DNA from: Oscillibacter sp.
GTDB taxonomy: Bacteria > Bacillota > Clostridia > Oscillospirales > Oscillospiraceae
DNA length: 34,582 nt
NCBI GenBank assembly: GCA_017937405.1
Contig: JAGBDS010000066.1
Span: 1-34,582 of the forward strand
Direction: 5' to 3'
Shown here: positions 15,238 through 23,072 of the stretch, one piece after another
Position numbering within the stretch: the stretch's first letter is position 1
Layout of the letters: each line of letters begins with the position of its first letter
Notes under the pieces: model-generated
What the model was told of the DNA's origin: nothing
Databases searched by the model: none
What the model saw: only the letters and a program-made list of their open reading frames with translations
Translations under genes and position numbers: made by a program

Positions 15238-17508
15238 TTACAGCACCAGACTGGCGTAGGGCTCGAAATCGGCCCGGGTAAAGACCTTACCGGTCTTGAC
15301 AAACTCGTACTTGATGGCCTGGAGGTAGTGCTTCATGTGCACCTCTCCCTCCGCCTCCGGGTCCGCCGCCGCCAGGAAGGCGGCGTTCAGGATGCAGTTT
15401 TTGATGTTGCCGCCCACAAACTCGAACCGCTCCGCCAGGAAGCGGATATCCACGTCCTCCGCCAGCGGGGTCGTCTTGGGGATGGTGGTGCGCCAGAGCA
15501 TCTCCCGGGTGTCCGGGTCGGGGAACTGGAATTCCACGATGAACTTCATCCGGCGGAAGAAAGCAGGGTCGATGTTGTGCTTATAGTTGGTGGCCAGGAC
15601 GGACACACCGTCATAGCCCTCCACCTCCTGCAGCAGCAGGGCGGTCTTGTTATTGTTGGAGGACTGGTTGCTGCCACCGTCGTCGGAGCGCTTGGCAAAC
15701 AGGGTGTCGCACTCGTCGAAGAACAGCACCACGTTGCACTTCTTGGCCTCCCGGAAGATCATGGAGATGGCCTTCTCCGTCTCGCCCACGTACTTGTCCA
15801 CGACCTTGGACAAGTCCACCCGGTACAGCTCCAGATTCATCTCATGGGCAATGACCTGGGCGCACATGGACTTACCGGTACCGGGGGCGCCGAACAGCAG
15901 CACGGAAAGCCCTCGGCCGTAGGGGTACTTCTTGATATAGTTCCACTCCTCGTAGACCTTCTTGCGGTAGATGAGCTGGTCGCAGGCGTTTTTTAGGGCC
16001 AGCCGCTGGTCCGGGTTCATCACGATGTCGTCCCAGCCGAAGTTGGCGGGGATGCGGGTGGCCTTCTGGGTCAGCTCGTGGCTCATCTGGTTGTTGCAGG
16101 ACTGGAACAGGATGGACCGGGGAATGTCGATGAACTGGTTCATGGAGGCCAGGGACCGGCCCTGCCGCAGGGCGTCCCTGATCTTGCCGGGGGTGAACAG
16201 GAACTTAGTGGCAAGCTCCGTGAGGTCCACGTCGGCGTTCAGGATGTAGGGCTTGGCGTAATGCCGCCAGACCTTCTCCCGCTCGGAGAAGGATGGCGTG
16301 GGCAGCTCCAGCTGGGCGAAATCCTGGTCCGTGATCTGCTTCATGGGCAGCTTTTCCTTGCTGACGGTGAACACCGTCAGGGACTGCTGGGTGAACTTCC
16401 CGAAGGCCAGGTCCATGTAGCCGAAGAACTTGTCCTTCTCGTCCTCCCGGTAACCCAGGTTATCCAGGCAGATACAGGCGTCAGTGAGGATACACTCTCG
16501 GGCGGCGGCCCACAGGGCCTGCTCCACGAACCGGAAGTCATACACAAACAGCTTGGCGCAGTTGATGGACACGCAGTCCATGCCCTGCTCCTTGCAGAAA
16601 TGGCGGATAGTGAATTTCCGTCCGGAGCCCTCGTCTCCGAACAGGGAGAAAATGCGGTTGCCGTCCCGATAAGAGATGCGCAGGGCGTCCAGCACGCCGC
16701 TGTTGGCCAGGAAGGGGTCCAGCTCCTTCTCATCCGTCAGGCGGGAGAAAAAACGGGTGTAGTTTTCGTCGATGCGCAGCGGATGGGCGCCGAACAGGAA
16801 GTCAATGACCCGCTTATCCGGGGAAATCAGGGTGGAAAAGGGCATGGCGCCGTTAATTTGTAAAGCCAGCACCGGCTGGAGCTGTTCCAGAGCCAAAGAC
16901 ATCTGGCTGTAGCTGCCGGTTATGGTGAAGTCGCCGCCGTAATAGACCCGGGCGGCGGACTCGATGCTGGGAGCCGACTGATTGCCGTTCTGGTTCACCA
17001 CCTGGAACACCGACGCGTAGTTGGTCTGGGTGGAGGACAGAATGGCACAGGCGAAGCAGAAGGTGGTGAAAGGTGAAAATTCAAGCTTCCGGCAGAGGCG
17101 ATACAGCGGCAGGGGCACTTCCGTCAGAGACGCCCGGTGGTCAATATAGGCCAGCAGTTCCTCCACCGGCATATCGTCGTTCTGCTCCTCCTCCGCCGCT
17201 TCGGTCAGCTCACCGAACAGAGCGGAAAGCTCGTTGGGAAGCTCATCAGAAAGCCCCGGCAGTTCCTCCGCAGCTTCCCCGCTGCCTTTGGCACGGAAGT
17301 CAAGCAGATGCTTTTCGCACAGGTCCCGCGCCACCTCGATATCCGGGTAGAGCACATTTTTGAAGCCGCCGTTGTCGCTGGCAAACAGCCGCATCAGCCC
17401 ATCGATATAGGCGGAAAGCTGCTTGTCCACACAGGCAAACAGATGGTCCGTATACTCCTGATAGCTGGCAAAGGGAACCTCCCGCTTCGTCAAGTCAAAA
17501 AAATCCAT
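15238..17508 (-). CDS. CIS-associated AAA+ ATPase, minus-strand copy
   Basis: A 756-residue protein with the same two-module plan as the ATPase at 9405-11459. The N-terminal P-loop is degenerate (GDEGSGRKF, about 289-297). The C-terminal module is complete: GAPGTGKS (about 539-546), VVLFFDECDTLF (about 593-604), LATNY as sensor 1 and FFRRMKF as finger region. The stretch around Walker A (LELYRVDLSKVVDKYVGETEKAI) closely parallels the other copy (LELYKVDLSQIVDKYIGETEKRL). AGGAGG lies 7 nt before the ATG. It is 15 nt downstream of the response regulator stop, so it is expected to be under that regulator's promoter. It may serve assembly, cargo loading or remodelling of the injection system; which ATPase does what cannot be told. 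Confidence 0.92.
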   Translation of the reverse strand: MDFFDLTKREVPFASYQEYTDHLFACVDKQLSAYIDGLMRLFASDNGGFKNVLYPDIEVARDLCEKHLLDFRAKGSGEAAEELPGLSDELPNELSALFGELTEAAEEEQNDDMPVEELLAYIDHRASLTEVPLPLYRLCRKLEFSPFTTFCFACAILSSTQTNYASVFQVVNQNGNQSAPSIESAARVYYGGDFTITGSYSQMSLALEQLQPVLALQINGAMPFSTLISPDKRVIDFLFGAHPLRIDENYTRFFSRLTDEKELDPFLANSGVLDALRISYRDGNRIFSLFGDEGSGRKFTIRHFCKEQGMDCVSINCAKLFVYDFRFVEQALWAAARECILTDACICLDNLGYREDEKDKFFGYMDLAFGKFTQQSLTVFTVSKEKLPMKQITDQDFAQLELPTPSFSEREKVWRHYAKPYILNADVDLTELATKFLFTPGKIRDALRQGRSLASMNQFIDIPRSILFQSCNNQMSHELTQKATRIPANFGWDDIVMNPDQRLALKNACDQLIYRKKVYEEWNYIKKYPYGRGLSVLLFGAPGTGKSMCAQVIAHEMNLELYRVDLSKVVDKYVGETEKAISMIFREAKKCNVVLFFDECDTLFAKRSDDGGSNQSSNNNKTALLLQEVEGYDGVSVLATNYKHNIDPAFFRRMKFIVEFQFPDPDTREMLWRTTIPKTTPLAEDVDIRFLAERFEFVGGNIKNCILNAAFLAAADPEAEGEVHMKHYLQAIKYEFVKTGKVFTRADFEPYASLVL

Positions 17509-17523
17509 TCGGTTCCTCCTGTC

Positions 17524-18204
17524 TCAAACATCGGAAAAAATGTAACCCGCACCCCGCACTGTCTCGATGATGCCCCGGTGATTTGGGTCCAGTTTCTTAC
17601 GGAGGTTGGAGATATGTACCATCACCGTACGGAAGTCTCCCAGGCTGTCCGTCTCCCAGACGTTCTGGTACAGGTCCTGATACAGCAGCAGCGTGTCGGG
17701 ATGGTCCATCATGTACCGCAGCAGTCCGTATTCAATGGACGAAAGGTCTATCCGCTCCCCTTCCCGCAGAATGCAGCGGTGGGAAGTATCCACAAAGAAG
17801 GATTGGAACGCCCGAACACTGTTCTGGGGTGTCTCCTGTCTCTGGCCGGAACGCCGGATCACAGCATCCACCCGGGCCAGCAGCTCCGGGTACCGGACCG
17901 GCTTCACCATATAGTCGTCGCCGCCGCTGCGCAGTGCGCCTACGATGGTCTCGCTGTCCTCCAGACAGCTCATGAAGATGATGGGGCAATCACAGTCCTT
18001 TCGGATGGTGCGGCACAGCTCATCACCGGAGCGGTCTGGCAGCATGATGTCCAGCAGGATCAGGTCGTATTGATACTGAGAAAGCAGCTCCTCCGCCTGG
18101 GCACAGGTAAAGGCATCGTCCACCTGGTGCCCCGCGTGGGCCAGATTCGCATGGGTAATGATTGAAAGGTCCTGATCGTCTTCCACCAACAGGATGTGAG
18201 ACAT
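17524..18204 (-). CDS. OmpR/PhoB-family response regulator
   Basis: A 226-residue response regulator. The receiver domain (1-118) has the acidic pocket VEDDQD, phospho-acceptor Asp52 in LLDIMLPDRSGDE, Ser79 and Lys101 in MVKPVRYPELLARV. The winged-helix output domain (about 130-226) ends in the typical VHISNLRKKLDPN...IETVRGAGYIF. ATG 18204 is preferred: GAAGGG lies 6 nt upstream, whereas the frame's extension to 18222 begins with TTG and has no site. It is divergent from the histidine kinase at 18451 and co-directional with the AAA+ ATPase 15 nt downstream, so it likely controls that transcript and perhaps itself. Confidence 0.95.
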   Translation of the reverse strand: MSHILLVEDDQDLSIITHANLAHAGHQVDDAFTCAQAEELLSQYQYDLILLDIMLPDRSGDELCRTIRKDCDCPIIFMSCLEDSETIVGALRSGGDDYMVKPVRYPELLARVDAVIRRSGQRQETPQNSVRAFQSFFVDTSHRCILREGERIDLSSIEYGLLRYMMDHPDTLLLYQDLYQNVWETDSLGDFRTVMVHISNLRKKLDPNHRGIIETVRGAGYIFSDV

Positions 18205-18450
18205 GAGTATCCCTTCTTTCAAAATATCTATGAAATTTCACATCTTTACATTGCAAATAAGGTATATATCCTTTATAATAATACCATTTACGTCACATAA
18301 GATGTGCAAAAGGGGCAAATAGCTTTCAATTCAGTATCATTTTCGCTATTGAATATTATACCACGCGCAACCGGATTTGTCACTCTTTTGTCCCATTTTT
18401 ATCCCTTTTCCGTCTCCTTTTTACGATAATCGGAGCGGTTTGGAAGGAAG
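18205..18450. promoter_or_regulatory. Divergent control region between response regulator and kinase
   Basis: A 246-nt AT-rich gap with no gene. On the minus strand TTATGT (18300-18295) and TATAAA stand 17 nt apart, a passable promoter for the response regulator. On the plus strand TATTAT (18354-18359) could be the kinase -10 but lacks a clear -35. CACATCTT (18239-18246) recurs inverted as AAGATGTG (18299-18306), and CACAT-AAG-ATGTG (18294-18306) is itself a small palindrome. These are candidate binding sites for the response regulator. Confidence 0.45.
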
Positions 18451-19410
18451 TTGAATATCTTGAAAAAAAGAGAAAATATCCTTGCCGCTCTGACTGCGGC
18501 AGCAACGCTGGTCTGCGGATGCCTTTGGGGTATCGAACTGTATCAAAACGGGTCATCGCCCATGGTATATCTGGGATTGATATGTACGGTGGCGGCAGCA
18601 GGACTTCTGGCGGCGCTGTTATCCTCCCAACATCGTCAACTGGATGCCCTGGAACAATCCCACCGGGAAGAATTGGCTGCTCTGGAACAGGACCACACCC
18701 AGGCACTTGCGGAAATGCGGTCCCGGAACCAGACTGAAATGGAGGCCTTCCGCAGCGGCCTGTCCCACAGTCTGCGGATGCCTGTGGCTATCATCCAGGG
18801 CTATGCGGAGCTGCTGACCAGCGGCGTCATCAGGGACACCGACGTGGCGGCAGAGTATCTGCAAAAAATCAGTCAACGGAGCCAGTATATGACCGAGGCC
18901 ATCAGCCGCCAGTTCTCTGTCTCAGATTCCATGGACAGCAGCAAGCTGACTTATTCGGATCTGGATCTGGTATCTCTGGTCCGGCAGGCTGCGGCGGACA
19001 TGCAGACAGCCGCGGAAGAGCAAGGCGTCAGGATCCAGGTAGTATCTTCCGAAGAAAGTCTCCCTATGCAGGCGGATACATATCTTTTGAACCGGGTACT
19101 GTTCAATTTGCTGGAAAACTCTCTGAAGTATATGGGCCGCCCCGGTGTCATCACCATCCGGGTACTGCGGCTGGAGAAAGCCGCCTCCATCCTTGTCCAG
19201 GATGACGGCTTGGGCCTTCCCACGGAGGAGGCCACTCACGTCTTTGAACCCAACTACCAGGGCAGCAACCATATCGGCGGGCAGGGCTACGGTCTGTACC
19301 TGGTCAAGCGTGCCATTGAAGCACACGGCGGCATGGTGTACGCACAAAGCGCCCCCGGCCGTGGCATGGGCATATCCATGTTCCTGCCCCTCTCTCCCAA
19401 AGCGGTCTGA
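18451..19410 (+). CDS. Membrane sensor histidine kinase
   Basis: A 319-residue histidine kinase with two membrane helices (about 11-29 and 38-57) joined by a very short loop, so it has almost no extracellular sensor. A coiled coil follows (about 60-100), then HisKA with His106 in SHSLRMPVAIIQGYAELL, and a HATPase domain with NLLENSLKY (219-227), DDGLGLP (251-257) and GGQGYGLYLVKRAIEAHGG (276-294). In the H box, Ser replaces the acidic residue that normally follows the His. The start is TTG: 18451 gives the longest protein, but TTG 18460 is better spaced from AAGGAAG. It is divergent from the response regulator at 17524-18204, its probable partner. It is followed by a terminator, so it is monocistronic. 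Confidence 0.9.
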   Translation: MNILKKRENILAALTAAATLVCGCLWGIELYQNGSSPMVYLGLICTVAAAGLLAALLSSQHRQLDALEQSHREELAALEQDHTQALAEMRSRNQTEMEAFRSGLSHSLRMPVAIIQGYAELLTSGVIRDTDVAAEYLQKISQRSQYMTEAISRQFSVSDSMDSSKLTYSDLDLVSLVRQAAADMQTAAEEQGVRIQVVSSEESLPMQADTYLLNRVLFNLLENSLKYMGRPGVITIRVLRLEKAASILVQDDGLGLPTEEATHVFEPNYQGSNHIGGQGYGLYLVKRAIEAHGGMVYAQSAPGRGMGISMFLPLSPKAV

Positions 19411-19430
19411 GGATATCATCATTGTAAAAA

Positions 19431-19473
19431 GGGGCACTGCCGCTTCCTCGCGGCAATGCCCTCTTTTCTTTTT
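19431..19473. terminator. Terminator between the kinase gene and the STAS gene
   Basis: A 13-bp stem (19431-19443 with 19450-19462, one mismatch and one wobble) is followed on the plus strand by TCTTTTCTTTTT, ending the kinase transcript. On the minus strand it is followed by TTTTT (19430-19426), so it also ends the long CIS operon. The T-tract touches the STAS stop codon. Confidence 0.85.
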
Positions 19474-19772
19474 CAGCGCAGAGTCAATATCTTAGAAAAG
19501 CCCACAGAATCCAGCACGGCCTTCACCGCAGGGGCCACATGCAGCAGCTCCATGGAGGCACCCTTGGAGGTAGCGGTCTTCTGTCCAAGCAGCAGGGCGC
19601 GCAGGCCCGCGCTGCTGACATACACCACCTTTTCAAGGTCCAGCGTCAGCTTTTTGGCGCTCTGGAAGGCTTCCAAAATCGCCTTTTGCAGCTCCGAGCT
19701 GGTATTCGTGTCCACGCGGCCGTCCACCTGCAGGGTCACGGCATCGCCATCTTTCAGTTTCGTGATCGTCAT
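19473..19772 (-). CDS. STAS-domain anti-anti-sigma factor (SpoIIAA/RsbV type)
   Basis: A 99-residue single-domain STAS protein. The core pattern is clear: VDGRVDTNTSSELQKAI (16-32), LTLDLEKVVYVSSAGLRALLLG (42-63), and a C-terminal helix with AVKAVLDSVGF. Ser54 in the SSAGL motif aligns with the serine phosphorylated by RsbW/SpoIIAB kinases. ATG 19772 is chosen because GAGGTG lies 5 nt upstream; an extension to 19811 has no site. It is the last gene before a terminator and lies 75 nt after tail protein I, probably on the same transcript. It is the natural partner of the kinase and phosphatase at 681-3229, about 16 kb away. Confidence 0.9.
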   Translation of the reverse strand: MTITKLKDGDAVTLQVDGRVDTNTSSELQKAILEAFQSAKKLTLDLEKVVYVSSAGLRALLLGQKTATSKGASMELLHVAPAVKAVLDSVGFSKILTLR

Positions 19773-19786
19773 ATACACCTCACATG

Positions 19787-19803
19787 GCCGCACACTGTGC
19801 GGC
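19787..19803 (-). promoter_or_regulatory. Small hairpin just upstream of the STAS ribosome binding site
   Basis: GCCGCACA and TGTGCGGC (19787-19794 and 19796-19803) form an almost perfect palindrome in the 75-nt gap before the STAS gene, about 6 nt upstream of its Shine-Dalgarno sequence. No T-tract follows, so it is not an obvious terminator. It might separate expression of the STAS gene from the baseplate genes, or be a protein binding site. Confidence 0.3.
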
Positions 19804-19847
19804 TGCCGCATTTTCTGGCCAGCGGCCCGCCGAATTGACCGTTTTGA

Positions 19848-20939
19848 TTATTGCAAGAAAGTCATGCCCGTCAGGGCCTTGCCGTCATCCAGACTGCCCG
19901 GCGCATTTTGCAGCACCGTGCCGTTGATATCCAGATAGGTAAAGGCATCCAGACCGCCGCACTCCTCCAGGAATACGATGTGGCACCGACTCCGGGCAGG
20001 CCGGAACTGGTCGATGAGAAATTTCAGCCGCAGGCGCAGCTTCTCATCCATCTTCCGCCCCACCATCACGGTGAAGTCGTATGGCGTGGTGCCGTATAGG
20101 TCCTCGCTGTGACGCTTGTCTGACTGGATAAGATTCCGTTCCACGATGTACACCGGCTCCTCCACGAACAGCTTCACCACTTTTTCCACCGCCCACTTCG
20201 TGCCCTTGCGGGCCATCAACTCCGGGGCGGCCTTCAGCAGACGGCGCAGCTCCTCCGAAGAAAACAGCGCCTCGTCCGTCTCCAATCCCAGCCAGTGGGC
20301 AAACATGGGCAGCAGCGCCTCCGGGGCGGTGTCCACATCCAGCAGCTCCGGCAGGGCGTCGATCTCCTCCTGGAACTCCTGGTACATGGTGGAGAAAATG
20401 GACAGGTACCTTTGCAAAAAATCGTTGTCCGTCTGATAGACCTGGGGGAAGGTTCGGAAGAAATTGTCCCCCGGCACATAGACCCGCAGGTCCTCCAGAA
20501 TGCCCTCCTCCGCACCGGACACCTCCAGCCACAGCCAGAGCCACCGGCCTGTCTGTCCTGTCAGCAGTACATCCCGCACGCCGGAGCGCTCCATGCCATC
20601 CGCCAGGGTAAAGAGCCGTTCCTTCTCCCTCCGGGGAATGGCCGGGTCCAGCAGGAACTCGTCGATCCGCACCACCTCGTTGTTGCGGATGACTGCATCC
20701 TGGTCCGAGGCAAACGCCCGGACCGTCAACATGGACTCCGCCCCCAGCCTGCACCGCAGGGACAGCCGCCCCCAGGCGCAGTCCGGCTGGGCACTGTCCA
20801 GTCCCGGAAGCAATACGCTATGTACGCCGGCGCCCTCCGTCCGCAGGGAACCATCCTCCAACAGGGAAAAGCCCTCCAGCAGGCTGCGTTTCAGCAATGC
20901 GCCGTTCAGGCGGTATTTTCTGATTCCATAGTCAGCCAT
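19848..20939 (-). CDS. Phage tail protein I-like baseplate protein
   Basis: A 363-residue member of the P2 gpI tail protein family as found in contractile injection systems, expected at the periphery of the baseplate wedge. The conserved block lies at about 175-265: LQRYLSIFSTMYQEFQEEID, then LLPMFAHWLGLE, then LKAAPELMARKGTKWAVEK. The N-terminal 150 residues are a beta-rich extension common in eCIS versions. ATG 20939 has GGGGAGG 6 nt upstream and lies 3 nt after the baseplate J stop, so translation is coupled. No tail fibre gene follows, which is unusual compared with P2 or Afp gene order. Confidence 0.88.
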   Translation of the reverse strand: MADYGIRKYRLNGALLKRSLLEGFSLLEDGSLRTEGAGVHSVLLPGLDSAQPDCAWGRLSLRCRLGAESMLTVRAFASDQDAVIRNNEVVRIDEFLLDPAIPRREKERLFTLADGMERSGVRDVLLTGQTGRWLWLWLEVSGAEEGILEDLRVYVPGDNFFRTFPQVYQTDNDFLQRYLSIFSTMYQEFQEEIDALPELLDVDTAPEALLPMFAHWLGLETDEALFSSEELRRLLKAAPELMARKGTKWAVEKVVKLFVEEPVYIVERNLIQSDKRHSEDLYGTTPYDFTVMVGRKMDEKLRLRLKFLIDQFRPARSRCHIVFLEECGGLDAFTYLDINGTVLQNAPGSLDDGKALTGMTFLQ

Positions 20940-20942
20940 GGC

Positions 20943-23042
20943 TTACCTCCCCTGTTCCCGTATCGTTAGTCGGATGGCACCGGGACAGCACAGGCTATCG
21001 TCCTCCAGGCGGATGTCGCTGCCCACCAGCACCGCGTCCCGGCTCTCGGGATACAGGTTCAGAGCATCCACCGCCTCCACGAAGGACAGAGCGCTGAGAG
21101 CCTGATACAACTCATTGAACCGGACCCAGCCGCCGAAGTCCTGGGGACCGTTCACATGATCCAGTAGGCTCCGCAGCAGCCGCTCCGTCTCCTCCCGGGC
21201 GTGGGATGCCATGCCCCGGATGCTCAGCGTGGCGCTGACACCAACCGGCACATAACGGGGCTGGCAAAGCTCAAACCGGGTGGTCAGCATCCGGCGGGGC
21301 TCCAGGAAATCCCGGAGCTGCCGCAAATAATCCGGGGACAGCTTGGGCAGCTCTTCTTCAGTATAAGGCTTCACAGCAATTTTGACAAGATTTTTACCGC
21401 CGATTGCCACAGCTTTTACTTTGTGGATGCAAAGACCCGGTGTCTGGCGGACCAGCGCCTCGTAATCCTCCGTCCGCACTGCCACGGAAACCTGCCGCAT
21501 TCCGGCGGAGAACCGCAGCCGCAGCTCCTCCGCGCTCTCGTAGGACACGCCGCCCCGTCCGGGCGCCGGACAGAAGTACCGGGCCTCTACCTCGGTGCCG
21601 TCGTAACCGCCCCGCTGCTCCAGCGTGGCGCAGGAGCGCAGATTGCCCCGGCTTCCCTGAGTCACAGCGCAGCCGGCCAGCAAGAGCTGGTAACCACCTC
21701 CGCCGGGCTCGTCGATGACCAACTGGGCCTCCCGGGAGCGCAGGTGGTAGGCAAAGCCCCCCGGCCCCTGCTCCCCCGGTGCCACAAAGTGGTATTCTGC
21801 CTCGCCGTCCTTATTTCTCGTCTCCACCGCCACCAACAGGCTCTCCGGCAGCACATCCGTTATCAGGTCCAGCTGAATGATCTGTTTGTCGTAACCGTAC
21901 ACCGGCCCCAGCAGGCGGTGATGGATCATTTCCTCGTCATAGCACACAGCCCGCACCGCGTCTTCCGCATCACAGGGCACATTTCCGAAAGCCGGGTCAA
22001 AGTACAGCGTCACGCCCTCAAAATCCGTCTCCGTCCTGTAAAAACGCCCCTGTGCCTCCGCGGCAGGCGCTTCCCGATAGAGGTGGTAGGGGCCGTCCGC
22101 CTCTTCCCGGCAGAACACCAGCAGATTCCCGATCAGGGGCAGCCGCCCTGCCAGCTCCGCTTTCTCTCCTCCGGGACATACGCAGCAACGTACCCGGGTC
22201 TCCCGCTGCTCCATGGGAAACAGGTGGACCGCCAGAGCCCGCAGGCGGGGCGTCCGGTCATAGTCCGCCGTCTCCAGCAAGCAACGCAGGGCACAGCCCT
22301 GGACCGGGGCTTCCGTCCATTCAGCAGGCAGGTCTCCCTCCAGCCGCAGCGTCACGCAGCCGGAGCGCAGGAAGCCCAACGTCTCGTCCCGTGCTTCCGC
22401 ATCCTGCCAGCCCTTATCTGTCCAGTACTGCCAGCGGACCCGGGAAAAAGCGGGGATCTCCGTCTCGTTCGCAAAGGGTGTCCGCAGCTCCTCCTCCGCC
22501 ACCTGGAACCACAGCCGCAACGGCTCGCCCATCTCCGGTACACCGGAGAGAACGCAGGTCAGGCTGTTTCCCGGCTCCGGCTTCCGGCCGAAGGGATAGG
22601 CCACGGTCTCCGTGGCAGGGCCCAGCAGCCGGGTCACATCCCGCTCCCCGCCGCTGCCGCCGGCATAGACCGCCGCCAGGCCCCAGGGATTCAGAGCCAC
22701 GGTCCCGGTGGTCTCAAAGGGAATGGTGCCGCTCCAGAGCTGGTGGCCCTCCGGCAGGATAGGACCTCCCCGGTCAGGAGCCTGTACCAGCACCGTGGCC
22801 GCCCGGTTTTCCCGTGCGGTGTAGCCCACAAGCTTCAAAAGCTTCCGCCGGGTCTCCTCCGGCACGTCGTTGATGGCCTCCTGCTGCAAAAGCTGGAAAG
22901 CCGTCAGATTCTGCAAAAGCGTGATGCCGGGGTCGGAGACATTGAAGTTGGTCCACTCCGCCGAATAGAGCGGGATCTGGGCCACGGCCTCCGCCAGCAG
23001 CTCTTCATAGGTCTTGTCGCTGAGATTCAAACTGTTGAGCAT
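20943..23042 (-). CDS. Baseplate J-like wedge protein, second copy
   Basis: A 699-residue baseplate assembly protein of the gpJ/Afp12 class. It opens with the typical eCIS start, LSDKTYEELLAEAVAQIPLYS then NVSDPGITLLQNLTAFQ, and has the J-domain end RRMLTTRFELCQPRYVPVGVSATLSI (split here: RRMLTTRFELCQ, PRYVPVGVSA). Its role is to form the ring of wedges joining hub to sheath. The ATG at 23042 has GGAGGAG about 6 nt upstream. It lies 30 nt after the larger J-like protein, to which it is related by its N-terminal pattern (PGITLL against PDIGSTLALI) and by its end. Confidence 0.9.
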   Translation of the reverse strand: MLNSLNLSDKTYEELLAEAVAQIPLYSAEWTNFNVSDPGITLLQNLTAFQLLQQEAINDVPEETRRKLLKLVGYTARENRAATVLVQAPDRGGPILPEGHQLWSGTIPFETTGTVALNPWGLAAVYAGGSGGERDVTRLLGPATETVAYPFGRKPEPGNSLTCVLSGVPEMGEPLRLWFQVAEEELRTPFANETEIPAFSRVRWQYWTDKGWQDAEARDETLGFLRSGCVTLRLEGDLPAEWTEAPVQGCALRCLLETADYDRTPRLRALAVHLFPMEQRETRVRCCVCPGGEKAELAGRLPLIGNLLVFCREEADGPYHLYREAPAAEAQGRFYRTETDFEGVTLYFDPAFGNVPCDAEDAVRAVCYDEEMIHHRLLGPVYGYDKQIIQLDLITDVLPESLLVAVETRNKDGEAEYHFVAPGEQGPGGFAYHLRSREAQLVIDEPGGGGYQLLLAGCAVTQGSRGNLRSCATLEQRGGYDGTEVEARYFCPAPGRGGVSYESAEELRLRFSAGMRQVSVAVRTEDYEALVRQTPGLCIHKVKAVAIGGKNLVKIAVKPYTEEELPKLSPDYLRQLRDFLEPRRMLTTRFELCQPRYVPVGVSATLSIRGMASHAREETERLLRSLLDHVNGPQDFGGWVRFNELYQALSALSFVEAVDALNLYPESRDAVLVGSDIRLEDDSLCCPGAIRLTIREQGR

Positions 23043-23072
23043 AGCCTCTCCTCCCCGGAGTTTTTCCTGAAA

